NCBI GenBank assembly: GCA_028282925.1
Contig: JANQGV010000243.1
Location: forward strand, 1 to 62,730
Direction of reading: 5' to 3'
From: Thermodesulfobacteriota bacterium
GTDB taxonomy: Bacteria; Desulfobacterota; WTBG01; CAIYCZ01; CAIRTM01
Length of the DNA stretch: 62,730 nt
How positions within the stretch are numbered: the first letter of the stretch is position 1; each line of letters opens with the position of its first letter. Made by a program: the position numbers and the translations under genes. Under the pieces are notes generated by a model. It saw nothing but the letters and a program-made list of their open reading frames with translations, searched no databases and was not told the DNA's origin. Below are positions 61,606-62,730 of this stretch, piece after piece.

Positions 61606-62380
61606 ACCCTGGAATATGGTCGTGTGATCGCGGAGCAGACAGGATCAATAGGCTGAAATAAAAGCAAAAACTCTGTAAAAAAGCCCTCAGAATAGGCTTA
61701 GGTTAATGATTTTGTGGGCAAAATAGAACTATTAAGATAATTTGTAACAAAAACATGCTGCGGACAAGCCGCAGATGTTCGCGTTAAAATGGTCCATTTT
61801 TAGAAATTTTAAAGGAATCGAAAACCCCACATTATGTCTATCTTTGAACTATATGACCATTTCCCGAGAGGGTGTTGCTTTCTTTTGTTATTGTTGACCA
61901 GAATCCTAAAATTCGACACTTAGGGATGATTATCCTATCTCTGAGGTGGATTGAGATCATAATTTTAACGAATACCAAATGTAGTCTTAAATTTCCTGAA
62001 CTAAATGAAAAATTCACTTATTGAATCATAAATCTACAAAATTGTATCTGACTAAAAGTTGATTTTTCATGTTTTTATAAAAAATAAAGTTTTATTAAAC
62101 TCTCGAATTAGACCAAAAGTTTGCATGCGCATGGCATCCGTTATCCCGTCCAGCCAATCTCGTCACCCTCATATATGAAAGCAATGAGCCGCCAAAAGGG
62201 ACTCGCGTAAAAAAAAATTAAAATTTTTTTAGGCCCATAAACCCTTTGTTTCCAGTATGTTGCGTAATTTTGGGACAAAATGGCCCAGTTTGAATTAGGA
62301 ACTCATTACGTATTATAGGTACGGGGCATTTCCCGTTCACGGCATAAACGTACCGTAAAAACCAAATTAAAGGAGACCAG
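61606..62380. other. AT-rich gene-free stretch
   Basis: About 775 bases, strongly AT-rich, with stops in all frames. No repeat, RNA gene or promoter I can defend. Confidence 0.5.
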
Positions 62381-62497
62381 ATGATGATAAACAAAGGATT
62401 CGGATTTGAGCAGCGTCAGTTACCACCAGAAATCAAAGCACGGTTTACCGCTAGGGAGGCCGAACGGAAGCGCTTGGCCAGAAGGAAGCGAGAATAG
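62381..62497 (+). CDS. 38-residue basic peptide
   Basis: Starts MMINKGFGFEQRQLPPEI at 62381 with AAAGGAGACCAG directly before the ATG, a strong ribosome binding site, and ends in a run of Arg/Lys-rich helix (TAREAERKRLARRKRE). It overlaps nothing else credible. A second 9-residue frame starts two bases after its stop. Small basic peptides of this kind often precede mobile-element genes; function unknown. Confidence 0.4.
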   Translation: MMINKGFGFEQRQLPPEIKARFTAREAERKRLARRKRE

Positions 62498-62525
62498 ATG
62501 CAAAAATGGAGAAAGGTGTCGGAAT

Positions 62526-62616
62526 AGTAACGCTTTTGCTTGCAGCTTCGGTGCTGGATGTTATACAGTAACGCTTATTAACAATAGCGTTACTAATACT
62601 GCAATTTAGCACCGAA
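62526..62616. repeat. nested inverted repeats plus direct repeat
   Basis: AGTAACGCT occurs at 62526-62534 and 62567-62575 (direct, 41 bases apart) and inverted as AGCGTTACT at 62586-62594. The last two form a 9-bp stem. Outside them TTCGGTGCT (62547-62555) pairs with AGCACCGAA (62608-62616). It could be a recombination, replication or regulatory site, or an RNA structure before the next gene. Confidence 0.6.
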
Positions 62617-62630
62617 AGGAAAATGAAACG

Positions 62631-62730
62631 ATGACAACCGCAGTTCATACCGGTAACACCAAGTGAACAAAGCTGCCACCCGAGCCGCTTGACCGTGATG
62701 AAATCAATCGTTGCTGGCGGCATGCAGCAA
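62631..62730 (+). pseudogene. possible tyrosine recombinase start with in-frame stop, cut by window edge
   Basis: ATG at 62631 runs ten codons (MTTAVHTGN...) to TGA at 62664. The same frame continues TKLPPEPLDRDEINRCWRHA to the window end, which resembles the opening of integrase domains (P-L-T-x-x-E-I-x-x-L). About 20 residues are too few for certainty, and the true start could lie after the TGA. Confidence 0.25.

Noticed and set aside
62567-62594. Integron attC site
   Set aside because: The arms do not fit the RYYYAAC/GTTRRRY core sites, and no cassette or IntI context is visible.
1-62730. tRNA, rRNA or known riboswitch
   Set aside because: None was recognised by eye; a covariance-model scan would settle this, especially for 26048-26582, 31828-32300 and 61606-62380.

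Overview
The window reads as a mid-GC, Gram-negative bacterial chromosome, most likely from the deltaproteobacterial (Desulfobacterota) side. This is inferred from gene content only: an rplU-rpsF-rpsR-rplI-dnaB block, a DUF1844-ispE-prs-rplY block, outer-membrane beta-barrel and RND exporter genes, a ferredoxin/2-oxoacid oxidoreductase/NuoEF-type redox operon, a sigma-54 activator and many long multi-PAS hybrid kinases. No rRNA, tRNA or CRISPR array was seen.

Layout. 1-8.6 kb: housekeeping genes on the minus strand in three units (DUF1844-ispE-prs-rplY, the last running off the left edge; dnaK alone with its own promoter and terminator; rplU-rpsF-rpsR-rplI-dnaB). 8.9-12.4 kb: a sigma-54 response regulator, then a sulfatase-type membrane gene broken by three one-base slips. 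12.8-23.8 kb: a co-directional envelope locus headed by a MarR regulator whose operator overlaps its own predicted transcription start. It encodes an exported heme-c/PNPOx-like fusion, two tandem small secreted paralogs, a DUF1302 outer-membrane barrel, a DUF1329 protein, a YCF48-like lipoprotein, an MMPL/RND exporter, a cupredoxin-like protein and a HemD-like protein with a signal or anchor sequence. 23.8-31.8 kb: two divergent large sensor kinases and a sigma-70 family factor.

32.2-36.1 kb: an operon for a PorD-like ferredoxin, a PorB-like subunit with an altered ThDP motif, NuoE carrying two N-terminal PCP_red-like repeats, and NuoF; no PorA or PorC is present. 36.3-41.9 kb: panE, an exported unknown protein and hyuA-hyuB. 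42.0-57.2 kb: more two-component proteins flanking a 1033-residue secreted protein made of Cys/Asp-Pro repeats (about 86 Cys, with five exact-length 195-bp higher-order units), followed by two large paralogous membrane proteins with GldG/DUF4350-like domains.

57.55-62.73 kb looks horizontally acquired. Its left edge coincides with a 5'-truncated yjbQ next to an intact, diverged yjbQ. It carries a serine recombinase interrupted by an in-frame stop, two unknown proteins, long AT-rich gene-free stretches, tiny ORFs, a nested inverted repeat and the possible start of a tyrosine recombinase at the edge.

The best candidates for an undescribed system are the MarR-headed envelope/export locus, the Cys-Asp repeat protein with its membrane-protein neighbours, and the POR/NuoEF hybrid operon. 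Functions given for these are inferences from domain resemblance and gene order.
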